From: Pseudomonas flavescens
GTDB lineage: Bacteria > Pseudomonadota > Gammaproteobacteria > Pseudomonadales > Pseudomonadaceae
Direction of reading: 5' to 3'
Assembly: GCF_013408425.1 (NCBI RefSeq)
Contig: NZ_JACBYV010000001.1
Coordinates: forward strand, 124,001-188,000
Length of the DNA: 64,000 nt
Both the position numbers and the translations under genes were made by a program. Below the pieces are notes generated by a model. The model was not told the origin of the DNA. It worked only from the letters and a program-made list of their open reading frames with translations, and made no database searches. This document shows positions 38,515 to 47,076 of this stretch, in pieces (the first letter of the stretch is position 1; every line of letters begins with the position of its first letter).

Positions 38515-39525
38515 ATGGCACTCAAGACCAAAGAAGCGCCGGAGTTTGACATCGACGATGAAGTGCTCCTGATGGAGCCCGACATCGATCTTGACGATGG
38601 GGCAGGCGAGCAGGCTGGTACCAAGACCACTGCGCGCGCCAAAGCCAAGCCATCCACCGGCAGCAAGCAACACAAGTACATCGACTACACCCGGGCGCTA
38701 GACGCCACTCAGCTTTACCTCAACGAAATCGGTTTTTCCCCCCTGCTTACCCCGGAAGAGGAAGTGTTCTTCGCGCGTCTGGCGCAGAAGGGCGATCCTG
38801 CCGGTCGTAAGCGCATGATCGAGAGCAACCTGCGGCTGGTGGTCAAGATCGCCAGGCGCTACGTCAACCGCGGGCTCTCGCTGCTGGACCTGATCGAAGA
38901 GGGCAACCTCGGTTTGATCAGGGCCGTCGAGAAATTCGATCCCGAGCGTGGTTTCCGTTTTTCCACCTACGCCACTTGGTGGATTCGGCAGACCATCGAG
39001 CGGGCGATCATGAACCAGACCCGCACCATTCGCCTGCCCATTCATGTGGTCAAGGAGCTCAATGTCTACCTGCGCGCAGCGCGGGAATTGACCCAGAAGC
39101 TCGATCACGAACCGTCCCCCGAAGAAATCGCCAACCTGCTGGAAAAGCCGGTGGGCGAGGTCAAACGCATGCTCGGGCTGAATGAGCGGGTATCGTCCGT
39201 TGACGTGTCGCTTGGCCCAGACTCTGACAAGACGCTGCTCGATACGCTCACCGATGATCGGCCCACCGATCCCTGTGAGTTGCTGCAGGACGACGATTTG
39301 TCCCAAAGCATCGATCAATGGCTCTCGGAACTGACCGACAAGCAGCGTGAGGTGGTGGTGCGCCGTTTCGGTCTGCGTGGTCATGAGAGCTGTACGCTCG
39401 AGGAGGTAGGTCAGGAGATTGGCCTGACCCGTGAGCGCGTTCGGCAGATCCAGGTGGAGGCGCTGAAGCGCCTGCGCGAGATACTCGAGAAGAACGGTCT
39501 TTCCGCCGATTCTCTGTTCCAGTAA
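38515..39525 (+). CDS. rpoS: RNA polymerase sigma factor RpoS
   Basis: Master sigma factor of stationary phase and general stress. Region 1.2/2 reads [23 protein letters not shown]...[38 protein letters not shown] (in two blocks). Region 2.4 is [17 protein letters not shown]. The region 4.2 HTH is [21 protein letters not shown]. The ATG at 38515 with GGAAG upstream gives 336 residues. It follows nlpD by 108 bases; further promoters probably lie inside nlpD. Confidence 0.98.
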   Translation: MALKTKEAPEFDIDDEVLLMEPDIDLDDGAGEQAGTKTTARAKAKPSTGSKQHKYIDYTRALDATQLYLNEIGFSPLLTPEEEVFFARLAQKGDPAGRKRMIESNLRLVVKIARRYVNRGLSLLDLIEEGNLGLIRAVEKFDPERGFRFSTYATWWIRQTIERAIMNQTRTIRLPIHVVKELNVYLRAARELTQKLDHEPSPEEIANLLEKPVGEVKRMLGLNERVSSVDVSLGPDSDKTLLDTLTDDRPTDPCELLQDDDLSQSIDQWLSELTDKQREVVVRRFGLRGHESCTLEEVGQEIGLTRERVRQIQVEALKRLREILEKNGLSADSLFQ

Positions 39526-39547
39526 ACCCCGGCCTGCCAGGCCTTGT

Positions 39548-39577
39548 GCCAGTCAGCTCCGCTGACTGGCTTTTTAT
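39548..39577 (+). terminator. rpoS terminator
   Basis: GCCAGTCAG and CTGACTGGC form a perfect 9-bp stem around CTCCG, followed by TTTTTATT, 23 bases after the rpoS stop. Confidence 0.85.
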
Positions 39578-39632
39578 TGGGCGCGTGATTCCGGCAAACC
39601 GGTTCGCAGCGCGTCCTGCTCGCTCGGTGAGC

Positions 39633-39660
39633 AAAAAAAACGGCGCCCATGTGGGCGCCG
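39633..39660 (-). terminator. mqo terminator
   Basis: On the minus strand CGGCGCC/GGCGCCG form a GC-rich stem with a CATGTG-like loop, followed by eight T (the A run at 39633-39640 on the plus strand), 21 bases beyond the mqo stop. Confidence 0.8.
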
Positions 39661-39680
39661 TCTCGCTTTCCTGTGTCCGA

Positions 39681-41183
39681 TCAGAGCGGCTGCGTTTCCT
39701 TTAGCTGCAGCAGGGCATCCGAGTGCGATTGCACGGCACGATATTGCTCTGCATCGCTGCTCAGTACCGCAGAAGGTGCTGGGAACATCTCGTGCAGCTT
39801 GCTGCTCCACTCGGCTGATGCCGCCTTTTCGGGGAAGCAGCGGCGAATCAGGTCGAGCATGATCGAGACCGTTACCGAGGCGCCTGGCGAGGCACCCAGC
39901 AGGGCGGCGATGGAACCGTCCTTGGCTGCCACCAGCTCGGTACCGAACTGCAGAATGCCGCCTTTCTTGGTGTCCTTCTTGATGATCTGCACGCGCTGGC
40001 CGGCGATCTCCAGGCGCCAGTCACTGGCCTTGGCTTGCGGATAGAAGCCGCGCAGCGTATTGAGGCGCTGATCCTGGGATTGCATCACTTCCTTGACCAG
40101 ATAACGGGTCAGGTCGAAGTTGTCGCGAGCCACTGCCAGCATCGGGCCGATGTTGTTGAGGCGTACCGACATGGGCAGGTCGAGGAACGAGCCCTTCTTC
40201 AGGAACTTGGTGGTGAAGCCGGCGTAAGGTCCGAACAGCAGGGATTTCTTGCCGTCGACGACGCGGGTATCCAGATGCGGCACCGACATGGGTGGCGAGC
40301 CCACTTCGGCCTGGCTGTACACCTTGGCCTGGTGCTGGTTGACCACTTCCGGGTTGTCGCAGCGCAGCCACTGGCCGCTGACCGGGAAGCCGCCAAAGCC
40401 CTTGCCTTCCGGAATGCCCGACATCTGCAGCAGGGGCAGGGCACCGCCCCCGGCACCGAGGAACACGAAGCGGGCCTGGATCTCGCGGTGATTACCGCTC
40501 TTCGGGTCCTTGGTGCTTACGCGCCAGCCGTGCTCGTTGCGGGTCAGGTCCGTGACGCGCTGGTTGCAGGTCACGCGAGCGTTGCTCTGCTGCACCAGGT
40601 AGTCCAGCAAGCTCTTGGTCAGCGCGCCGAAGTTGACGTCGGTACCGTTGGCCACGCGGGTCGCTGCAATCGGCTCGCCGGGATCGCGGCCTGGCATCAT
40701 CAGTGGCATCCACTGGGCCATGGTGTCGCGGTCTTCGCTGTACACCATGTCTTCGAAGGCATGGTGCACACGCAGTGCCTCGAAGCGTTTCTTCAGGTAG
40801 TCGATGCCTTTCTGGCCGCGAACGAAGCTGAGGTGTGGGACCGAGTTGATGAAGGTCTTCGGCGAGCCGAAGGTGCCTTTCTTGACCAGGTAAGCCCAGA
40901 ACTGCTTGGATTCCTCGAACTGGGCGTTGATGCTCACCGCCTTCTTGATATCGATGGAACCGTCAGCCGACTCGGGGGTGTAGTTGAGCTCGCACAGGCC
41001 GGCGTGGCCAGTGCCTGCGTTATTCCAGGGGTTGGAGCTTTCAACTGCACCGGCGTCCATCGCTTCCACGACTTCCAGCTTGATGCCCGGATCGAGTTCC
41101 TTGAGTAGCACGGCCAGCGTCGCGCTCATGATGCCGGCTCCGACCAGCACTACATCTACAGCTTCGTAATCGTTCTGCGCCAT
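39681..41183 (-). CDS. mqo: Malate:quinone oxidoreductase
   Basis: Membrane-associated FAD enzyme that oxidises malate to oxaloacetate and passes electrons to the quinone pool, replacing or supplementing malate dehydrogenase. The FAD-binding N-terminus reads [24 protein letters not shown]. The [21 protein letters not shown] block is specific to MQO. The ATG at 41183 with GGAG upstream gives 500 residues. Pseudomonas often has two mqo genes; which one this is cannot be told from the window. It converges on rpoS. Confidence 0.96.
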   Translation of the reverse strand: MAQNDYEAVDVVLVGAGIMSATLAVLLKELDPGIKLEVVEAMDAGAVESSNPWNNAGTGHAGLCELNYTPESADGSIDIKKAVSINAQFEESKQFWAYLVKKGTFGSPKTFINSVPHLSFVRGQKGIDYLKKRFEALRVHHAFEDMVYSEDRDTMAQWMPLMMPGRDPGEPIAATRVANGTDVNFGALTKSLLDYLVQQSNARVTCNQRVTDLTRNEHGWRVSTKDPKSGNHREIQARFVFLGAGGGALPLLQMSGIPEGKGFGGFPVSGQWLRCDNPEVVNQHQAKVYSQAEVGSPPMSVPHLDTRVVDGKKSLLFGPYAGFTTKFLKKGSFLDLPMSVRLNNIGPMLAVARDNFDLTRYLVKEVMQSQDQRLNTLRGFYPQAKASDWRLEIAGQRVQIIKKDTKKGGILQFGTELVAAKDGSIAALLGASPGASVTVSIMLDLIRRCFPEKAASAEWSSKLHEMFPAPSAVLSSDAEQYRAVQSHSDALLQLKETQPL

Positions 41184-41670
41184 TACCACATCTCCAAAAA
41201 ATCAGCTTCCAATCGATGGCCTTCGGCCTGGGCGTAGATGCGCCTGTCAGCGGTTGCAGAGCTGTCCTGGGGATCCGGGTGACGGGAGGGGGTCGCCTTG
41301 TCCTGCCGCAAGATGATTCATATGTTCGCCACACTCTTGTGAAGTTATTGAAACCGTTTTTTCACGTTCTTTTGGAACGCGAACCTCAAAAGTTCATGTG
41401 CCTGTTGGGCCATCCTCGGCGGCAGATGTTCCGCGAAAACGCGGTAATCGCTGCATGGAGCGAGGACGGCTGTCGATATCGAGCAGCACGAAGTGGGCGA
41501 CTCTCTGTGGCGTTGCCGATGGCTTGAAGTGCATCAGCGGTACGGCGAGGCCGATCAGGAGGCGTCCTTATAATCGGGGCGCGATTATAAGGCGAAAGCG
41601 AGAGAATTGATCAGATGCGTGTGACTTTTATTGCACGCGCAGTTCTGCCTGCAAACGCCCGGATGTGCGT
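41184..41670. other. Mostly non-coding region upstream of mqo
   Basis: About 490 bases without a supportable gene on either strand. It should hold the mqo promoter (minus strand) and contains the TATAAT-bearing inverted repeat at 41566-41592. Confidence 0.4.
41566..41592. promoter_or_regulatory. Inverted repeat with TATAAT on both strands
   Basis: CCTTATAATCG (41566-41576), spacer GGGCG, and CGATTATAAGG (41582-41592) form a perfect 11-base inverted repeat. Each arm contains the consensus -10 hexamer TATAAT, one per strand, so it could be two face-to-face promoters, an operator, or both. No clear -35 or target gene is apparent nearby. Confidence 0.5.
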
Positions 41671-41865
41671 TCAGCGGGAGGTGAAAGCGCTGTCCGGGAG
41701 CGCGGAGCCGAGCCAGGCGAGGCGTTGCTCGTTGACCTCGTGCCAGCTTGCAGGCCCCGGAGCATGGGCGCTCTGGCGAAATGCTCGGCATATGCCGTGT
41801 TCATCGACGCAGGCGAAAATCCGAGGGCGTGGTGGCAGTGCAGCCTTTTTCAGTAGTGCGCGCAT
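41671..41865 (-). CDS. Small hypothetical protein (64 aa)
   Basis: I do not recognise a characterised family. The 64-residue product starts MRALLKKAALPPRPRIFACVDEHGICRAFRQ and continues with WHEVNEQRLAWLGSALP. This layout (basic N-terminus, a CxxxxGxC-like strand pair, a Trp-Glu-Val segment and RLAWLG) looks like a real short protein and resembles small conserved hypotheticals I associate with Pseudomonas. The ATG at 41865 has GGAAG eight bases upstream. An overlapping plus-strand frame looks like a shadow. It is divergent from the YajG-type lipoprotein gene. Confidence 0.55.
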   Translation of the reverse strand: MRALLKKAALPPRPRIFACVDEHGICRAFRQSAHAPGPASWHEVNEQRLAWLGSALPDSAFTSR

Positions 41866-42009
41866 CAAACAAACTTCCATCGTGCAAAGCGACCAAAGTC
41901 TTATACCGCTGGCATGTGACGAGCACATGACCGGAACCGCGTTCACCCATTGCAGGTCGATTCGTTATACTTCGCGACGCCTTATGCGCCCCTCCATGGA
42001 GAACCGAGT

Positions 42010-42594
42010 ATGAATCGCCTGTTGTTTGGTCTGGTTGCCGCTCTCAGTCTGGCTCTTGTCGGTTGTGCCCACAGCCCGCAGCAAATCAGCCCGCAACCCA
42101 AGCTCATCGGATCATTGACCCCCGTTGGCCAGGGCCAGCCCGTGGTCGTACGCGTCGTTGACGGCCGTCCATCCCCGGTTCTGGGGACCCGTGGCGGTCT
42201 TTACCCGGAAACCAGCGCCATCAGCGTCGCTGGCCAGGACGTACTGCCCAAGCTGCAGGCTCAAGCCGAAGCCGCAGTGCGTTTGCTGGGCTTCACGCCT
42301 TCGGCCAACGCCTATAACGCGCCGCAACTGACCCTGACCCTGGCCGAGCTGAAGTATCAGTCGCCCAAGGAAGGTCTGTACGTCACCGAAGCCGACATGA
42401 CCGCCACCTTCCGCGCCGACGTGCAGAACAGCAATCGCCGTTACAGCGGCCGCTACGGTGCTTCTCTCAACCAGCGCTTCGGCATGGCGCCGAATCAGGA
42501 AACCAACACCAAGCTGGTCAGTGACGTGTTGAGCGATGCCCTGACCCGCACCTTCAAGGATCCGACGCTGTCGCAGATTCTCAGCGGTCAGTAG
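42010..42594 (+). CDS. YajG family lipoprotein
   Basis: A 194-residue lipoprotein. The signal peptide MNRLLFGLVAALSLALVGC ends in a lipobox with Cys19. The mature part contains VVVRVVDGRPSPVLGTRGG and a C-terminal helix typical of the YajG family, whose function is poorly known (outer-membrane lipoprotein in E. coli). The ATG at 42010 has GGAGAA upstream; an earlier in-frame ATG at 41950 would bury the signal. It is a single gene with its own terminator. Confidence 0.88.
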   Translation: MNRLLFGLVAALSLALVGCAHSPQQISPQPKLIGSLTPVGQGQPVVVRVVDGRPSPVLGTRGGLYPETSAISVAGQDVLPKLQAQAEAAVRLLGFTPSANAYNAPQLTLTLAELKYQSPKEGLYVTEADMTATFRADVQNSNRRYSGRYGASLNQRFGMAPNQETNTKLVSDVLSDALTRTFKDPTLSQILSGQ

Positions 42595-42610
42595 ATCGAT
42601 CACGCAGTAC

Positions 42611-42643
42611 GAAGAAGCCCCGACATGTCGGGGCTTCTTCATT
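42611..42643. terminator. Perfect palindromic terminator, two-way
   Basis: Bases 42611-42640 are a perfect 30-base palindrome (15-base arms, GAAGAAGCCCCGACA and complement). It lies between the convergent YajG-type gene and the acyltransferase gene. The GAAGAA/TTCTTC ends give T-rich tails in both directions. Confidence 0.8.
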
Positions 42644-42667
42644 TCTGAGCTAGCAGATTCTGCGTTA

Positions 42668-43834
42668 TCAGAGTGGCAGGCCAGCCTTGATGCGGTACTG
42701 GTTGCGCACCGGCATGGCGTACTGCTGCACCAGATAGGGCTGCTGTTCGCTCGGGCATTTGCCCAGGCGCTGCTGCCATTGCTCCCTGGCGGCGGCCAGC
42801 TCGGCGGCGTCGAACAGCGTCTCGGCCGCGGGAACATCGAGCTGTGCATCGCGCTCGTTCCACATCGCATACGCCAGGTAGTGCACGGGAAACAGGCGAT
42901 AGCCGGTGAGGATGTGCGCATCGGTGATGGCGGCCAACTGCTTGGCGTCTTCGAAGCCGCTGGTTAGCGGGTCGCCGAAATGCACGTGTACGCGACCTTT
43001 GTAGCCGGTGATGCCCAAGGCGATGCTCTTGTCGTCTTCACCCGGCTGTTTGGTGTAGCTGCCGGTCGTCGCACGGGTATAGAGCTCACGGGCCTTGGCG
43101 AGGTCGCAGGGATCATATTCATAGCTGATCGACACCGGAGTCAGCTTGAGGCTGCCGATGACCTCGGCGAACGGCTCGTCCTTGCGGCTCATGTGAAACA
43201 TCTTGAGGATCGCCGAATCGGTACGGTCGTCGCCGTCTTTCGCGCGACCTTCGGCCTGGGCGATCCAGATCGATTCGCCGTCGTGGCGAATCGAGTGGCT
43301 GATATAGGCCGACAGCAATTGGTAGGCTGCCAGCTTCTCGCGGCGGCCGCTGATCGAGCGGTGTACGATGAAGCTCTTGTTCAGGCGCATCAGATCGCTA
43401 ACGAAGGGCTTCTGCAGCAGGTTGTCGCCGATGGCGATACGTGGCGTCTGCAGCCCGGCGTGATACACCGCGTAATTGACGAAGGCCGGATCCATGACGA
43501 TGTCACGGTGGTTGGCCAGGAACAGATAGGCGCTGCCTGCCTTGAGGGTTTCCACCCCGGAGTAGGTCACGCCATCGGTGGCTTTCTCGACGGTGCGGTC
43601 GACGTAGGGCTCGATGGTGTCCTGCAGGGCTCTCACCGAATCGATGCCTCGCAACCGCGAACGCAGTCGGTGAGCTATAAGAGGTTTGAGCAGCCAGCCG
43701 AATGGCCCCGCAAGACGCGGGAAACGAAACTGGGTAAGGATGTCGAGGAACGCATCGTCGGCCAACAGGCGCGCCAGAACCGCTGGAATTTCCGCGTCGG
43801 CGTAGGGTCGGATGCTATCGAATTCGCCCATCAT
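42668..43834 (-). CDS. PlsB/PlsC-type glycerolipid acyltransferase
   Basis: A 388-residue protein with the acyltransferase motif I NHRDIVMDPAF (HxxxxD-like) at about residue 105. The downstream IWIAQAEGRAKDGDD block resembles the motif III EGTR region. No membrane helix is obvious. The family transfers acyl chains to glycerol phosphate or lysophosphatidate; the exact substrate is not known. It starts at the MM doublet (43834) with AAGAGA upstream. It is monocistronic and convergent with the YajG-type gene. A different acyltransferase lies at 63392. Confidence 0.85.
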   Translation of the reverse strand: MMGEFDSIRPYADAEIPAVLARLLADDAFLDILTQFRFPRLAGPFGWLLKPLIAHRLRSRLRGIDSVRALQDTIEPYVDRTVEKATDGVTYSGVETLKAGSAYLFLANHRDIVMDPAFVNYAVYHAGLQTPRIAIGDNLLQKPFVSDLMRLNKSFIVHRSISGRREKLAAYQLLSAYISHSIRHDGESIWIAQAEGRAKDGDDRTDSAILKMFHMSRKDEPFAEVIGSLKLTPVSISYEYDPCDLAKARELYTRATTGSYTKQPGEDDKSIALGITGYKGRVHVHFGDPLTSGFEDAKQLAAITDAHILTGYRLFPVHYLAYAMWNERDAQLDVPAAETLFDAAELAAAREQWQQRLGKCPSEQQPYLVQQYAMPVRNQYRIKAGLPL

Positions 43835-43983
43835 GATCTCTTGTGATTGTCGCTGCGATTGAGAGGTTGAGCGCCCCGTCGAGGAGAGCCGCCGCCGTTC
43901 GGGCCCGCGAGCACGACGACAGCCGACCCGAGAGGCAGCAATAGACCGCCCATTATACCCTGCAAGTCACATGGAGGCGCCCT

Positions 43984-44166
43984 ATGCTGGAAACCCAGGA
44001 CTATCAATGCCCGTATTGCGGTGAGCCGGTCGAGGCCGTGTTGGACCTGTCGGCCGGTGATCAGCAGTACATCGAGGACTGCCCAGTGTGCTGCCGGCCA
44101 ATCGTGTTTTCGCTCAATACCGATGGTGTGGAGTGGCAACTGGACGTAAGGGGGGAGAATGACTGA
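43984..44166 (+). CDS. CPXCG-motif cysteine-rich protein
   Basis: A 60-residue protein with two Cys pairs: CPYCG at residues 9-13 and CPVCCRP near residue 33, probably one zinc ribbon. The family is known only by this motif. A strong GGAGG ribosome-binding site precedes the ATG. The stop overlaps the next gene by one base, so both are likely made together. Function unknown; binding to a nucleic acid or protein is a guess. Confidence 0.85.
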   Translation: MLETQDYQCPYCGEPVEAVLDLSAGDQQYIEDCPVCCRPIVFSLNTDGVEWQLDVRGEND

Positions 44167-44426
44167 TGAAGCGGATCTACGAGCCCCAGGACCTTATGGA
44201 GGGTGAGTTGTTGAAAGGCATGCTCGCCAGCGAGGGCATTCAGGCGCATCTGGTCGGTGGCCACCTGGTTGGCGCGGTGGGCGAGCTGCCGGCCTGTGGT
44301 CTGCTGGGTATGCTGGTCGAGGATGATGATTGCGAGCGCGCCCGCCAGTTGATCGCCGAGTACAATGGTGCGCAACCGCTGCCCGGTGACGAGCCGGATA
44401 ACTTCCAGGGTGTGTTGCTGTGCTGA
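44166..44426 (+). CDS. DUF2007 (putative signal-transducing protein) family
   Basis: An 86-residue single domain starting MKRIYEPQDLMEGELLKGMLASEGIQAHLVGGHLVGAVGELPA. This matches the DUF2007 pattern, with the conserved LLxxxGI element and the later VxxDDxERARxLI helix. The fold resembles PII/ACT-like small regulators, but no ligand is known. It overlaps the CPXCG gene by one base and is followed 37 bases later by the SRAP gene. Confidence 0.85.
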   Translation: MKRIYEPQDLMEGELLKGMLASEGIQAHLVGGHLVGAVGELPACGLLGMLVEDDDCERARQLIAEYNGAQPLPGDEPDNFQGVLLC

Positions 44427-44463
44427 TGCAGCCGCGCGTCCCTCCCTCCTGATCGGGTCACCC

Positions 44464-45081
44464 ATGAGTGGACGCTTCGCCCTGTTTCGCTGGACGCCTG
44501 CTTTTACGGCGCTGGCCGGTTTTCCCGCTGATCAACAGCCTCACTGGAATCTGGCGCCCGGCGCTCAGGTGCTCCTGCAGCGTGCCGATGGCGAGCAGCG
44601 TTCGCTGGCGCGGGCGCGCTGGGGGCTGACACCGCCCTGGCTCACCGACCTGTCGAAGACGCCAGCCCACGCGCGTGCCGAGACGCTGGTCGATCAGCCC
44701 ATGTTTCGCGACGGCTTTCGCCTGCGGCGCGGGTTGATCCCGGCCAACGGTTTCTACGAGTGGCGCGGTGCCGCCCGCAAACGCCCCTACTGGTTGAGCG
44801 GCCAGGACTCGCTCCTTTACTTCGCGGCCATCTGGGAAGCCTATCCGGTCGACGGGCATGTCTACCTCAGCACTGCCATGGTCACTCAGGCCGCTGCCAC
44901 GCTGCGTCGCCCGCTGATTCTGAATGCGCAGGATCAGCAGCGCTGGCTGGCTGCGGATACACCGCTGGAGGAGCTGAAGGCGCTGCTCGTCGGGGCACCG
45001 CAGCCCCTGCGGGAACGGGTATTGAGCAACCTGGTCAATGATCCGAAGCTCGACGGGCCGGAGTGTCTGACCCCCGCCTGA
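44464..45081 (+). CDS. SRAP (YedK/HMCES)-family protein with degenerate active site
   Basis: SRAP proteins shield abasic sites in single-stranded DNA by a Cys2 thiazolidine crosslink. This 205-residue protein keeps the fold landmarks NLAPG, ARAET, GFYEW (Glu99) and RRPLIL. But residue 2 is Ser (MSGRF instead of MCGRF), the Asn before AR-ET is His69, and the His before RRP is Thr146. Three of the four catalytic positions known from E. coli YedK (C2, N75, E105, H160) are therefore changed. The ATG at 44464 was chosen for the MSGR start. It probably has a non-catalytic or altered role. Confidence 0.85.
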   Translation: MSGRFALFRWTPAFTALAGFPADQQPHWNLAPGAQVLLQRADGEQRSLARARWGLTPPWLTDLSKTPAHARAETLVDQPMFRDGFRLRRGLIPANGFYEWRGAARKRPYWLSGQDSLLYFAAIWEAYPVDGHVYLSTAMVTQAAATLRRPLILNAQDQQRWLAADTPLEELKALLVGAPQPLRERVLSNLVNDPKLDGPECLTPA

Positions 45082-45148
45082 CCGCTCGGCTTGCGAGCAC
45101 CTCTAACAGCCCCTAGCATACGTCGCTCAGTTCTCAGGGAGATCCAGC

Positions 45149-45964
45149 ATGAAATCGTCGTTGTCTTTCACCACTCTGGCAGCGGCATTGCTGTTGGCAG
45201 GATGCCAGGCCGTCAATACCACCAGCGGTGGAGCGGTCGGCGTCGAGCGCAAGCAGTACATGTTCAGTGCGCTGTCGACCGATGAAGTCAACCAGATGTA
45301 TGCCCAGTCCTATCAGGCAACGCTCAAGGAAGCCTCCACCAAGGGCGTGCTGGACAAGAACAGCGCGGATGCCAAGCGCCTGCAGCGTATCGCCGACCGG
45401 TTGATCAAGCAGGCGCCACTGTTCCGGCCCGATGCCGCTCAGTGGCAGTGGGAGGTCAACCTGATCGACAGCCCGGAACTGAACGCCAACTGCGGCCCGG
45501 GCGGCAAGATCATTTTTTACACCGGCATCATCCAGAAACTGAAACTCACCGATGACGAAATCGCCGCGGTAATGGGCCACGAAATCGCCCACGCCCTGCG
45601 CGAGCATGGGCGTGAGGCGATGTCCAAGGCCTATGGTGTGAACCTGGCCAAGCAGGGCGCCGCTGCGCTGTTGGGTGTGACACCGGACAAGATGGCCCTG
45701 GCCGATGCCGCGGTGAACTACGGCATGACCCTGCCCAACAGCCGCAGCAACGAGAACGAAGCCGACCTGATCGGTCTGGAGCTCTCGGCACGTGGCGGTT
45801 TCAACCCGAATGCGGCGGTTACCCTGTGGGAGAAAATGGCCAAGGCCAGCGAGGGTTCGCCACCTGAGTTCATGAGCACTCACCCCGCGTCTTCGAGCCG
45901 CATCGCATCCCTGCAGGCCGCCATTCCGAAGGTGATGCCGCTGTATCAGCAAGCGAAGAAGTGA
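45149..45964 (+). CDS. M48-family metallopeptidase lipoprotein (LoiP/YggG-like)
   Basis: A 271-residue lipoprotein. The signal ends LLAGC (Cys19), so the protease is probably anchored to the outer membrane facing the periplasm. The zinc motif HEIAHAL is at residues 144-150, with the third ligand in SNENEADLIG. The family includes E. coli LoiP, linked to envelope stress. GGGAG lies upstream of the ATG. It stands alone between the SRAP and SDR genes. Confidence 0.92.
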   Translation: MKSSLSFTTLAAALLLAGCQAVNTTSGGAVGVERKQYMFSALSTDEVNQMYAQSYQATLKEASTKGVLDKNSADAKRLQRIADRLIKQAPLFRPDAAQWQWEVNLIDSPELNANCGPGGKIIFYTGIIQKLKLTDDEIAAVMGHEIAHALREHGREAMSKAYGVNLAKQGAAALLGVTPDKMALADAAVNYGMTLPNSRSNENEADLIGLELSARGGFNPNAAVTLWEKMAKASEGSPPEFMSTHPASSSRIASLQAAIPKVMPLYQQAKK

Positions 45965-46024
45965 TCTGGACAGCGTGCGTGATCGTCCTGGGCTAGCCGT
46001 TTTTCGGCTGCGCGGGAGTCGTTC

Positions 46025-47023
46025 GTGAAAATTGCCGTCGTCGGCGCGTCGGGCCTGCTCGGTCATCACGCGGCGCGCGCGGTCAAGGCTGCCGGGCATC
46101 AGCTGGTACTGGTCCATCGTCTGTCTTCGCGCATCGAGCGCCTGGCCTATCTCGGTGCAGAATGCCGGGCAGCCGAGCTGCTCGATCAGCAGGCTCTGAC
46201 CAGGGCCCTGCAGGGCGTAGACGGCGTGATTTTCTGCGCTGGCTATTATCCGCAGCGGCCCCGCCACTGGCAGGACGAGGTCGCCAGCGCGCTCGATCAG
46301 ACCCAGCGTTTCTACAACGCCTGCCAGGCTGCCGAGGTGACGCGCATCGTCTACGTCGGCTCGGCCATCGCGCTGCCTCGGCACCCATCGGGGCAGCCTG
46401 GGCATGAGGGGCTGTTCTACGACGAAATGCCGCGCTCGCGTAATGCCTACCTTCTGTCCAAATGGGCGCTGGACCAGCAGGCCCGTGAGCAGGCGCGTGC
46501 CGGGCTGCCGGTGGTGATCGCGATTCCCGGCCTGTGTATCGGTGAGCTGGATGCCGGGCCAAGCAGCGGGCGGCTGATCACTGCCATCGACAGTGGCGAG
46601 ATGCGCGGCTACGTGCCGGGTCAACGCAATCTGATCGATGCCAGCGAAGCGGGGCGTGGCTTGCTGTTGGCTCTGGAGCATGGCCGTGTGGGGGAACGCT
46701 ACCTGATCACCGGCGAGAACATTCCGATGGCCGATCTGGTCGGGCGTATCGCCGAGCGGCTGGGTGTCGCCGTGCCGGCAGAGTTGTCACTGAACAAGGC
46801 CAACGGTCTGGCGGCATGGGGCAGGCTGCGTCATCGCCTCACCGGCGCCTGGCCGTGGCTCGATGAGACGGCCATCGCGCTGATGTCCGGAAGCCAGTTC
46901 CTCGACGGGCGCAAGGCCCGTGAAGAACTGGGTTTCGTTGCCCGCCAGTCGGTGGACGATACCTTGCAGCGCAGCATTCAGTGGTTCGCCGAGAACGGCT
47001 ATCTGCGCCGTCGCCCGGCTTAG
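46025..47023 (+). CDS. NAD-dependent epimerase/dehydratase (extended SDR) family protein
   Basis: A 332-residue protein. The N-terminal cofactor motif is VVGASGLLGHHAARAV (GxxGxxG), and the active-site YLLSK (Y-x3-K) lies in NAYLLSKWALDQQ. It is an extended SDR, related to NAD(P)H-binding dihydroflavonol reductase-like enzymes; the substrate is unknown. It starts at GTG with GGGAG upstream. It is convergent with the GDT1-family exporter gene. Confidence 0.85.
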   Translation: MKIAVVGASGLLGHHAARAVKAAGHQLVLVHRLSSRIERLAYLGAECRAAELLDQQALTRALQGVDGVIFCAGYYPQRPRHWQDEVASALDQTQRFYNACQAAEVTRIVYVGSAIALPRHPSGQPGHEGLFYDEMPRSRNAYLLSKWALDQQAREQARAGLPVVIAIPGLCIGELDAGPSSGRLITAIDSGEMRGYVPGQRNLIDASEAGRGLLLALEHGRVGERYLITGENIPMADLVGRIAERLGVAVPAELSLNKANGLAAWGRLRHRLTGAWPWLDETAIALMSGSQFLDGRKAREELGFVARQSVDDTLQRSIQWFAENGYLRRRPA

Positions 47024-47076
47024 GGGCTGTTGACCTTTCGGCGCCGCCGCGGTGAAGCGTCAGCAGGCCTCGGCGA

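Noticed and set aside
39526..39680. A small regulatory RNA (rsmZ) after rpoS
   Set aside because: Only two terminator hairpins are visible, and there are no repeated GGA loops.
41615..42013. Plus-strand 132-codon frame upstream of the YajG-type gene
   Set aside because: It overlaps the better-looking minus-strand 64-residue frame and the lipoprotein start, and its composition (many Arg, Ser, Cys) looks like a shadow.
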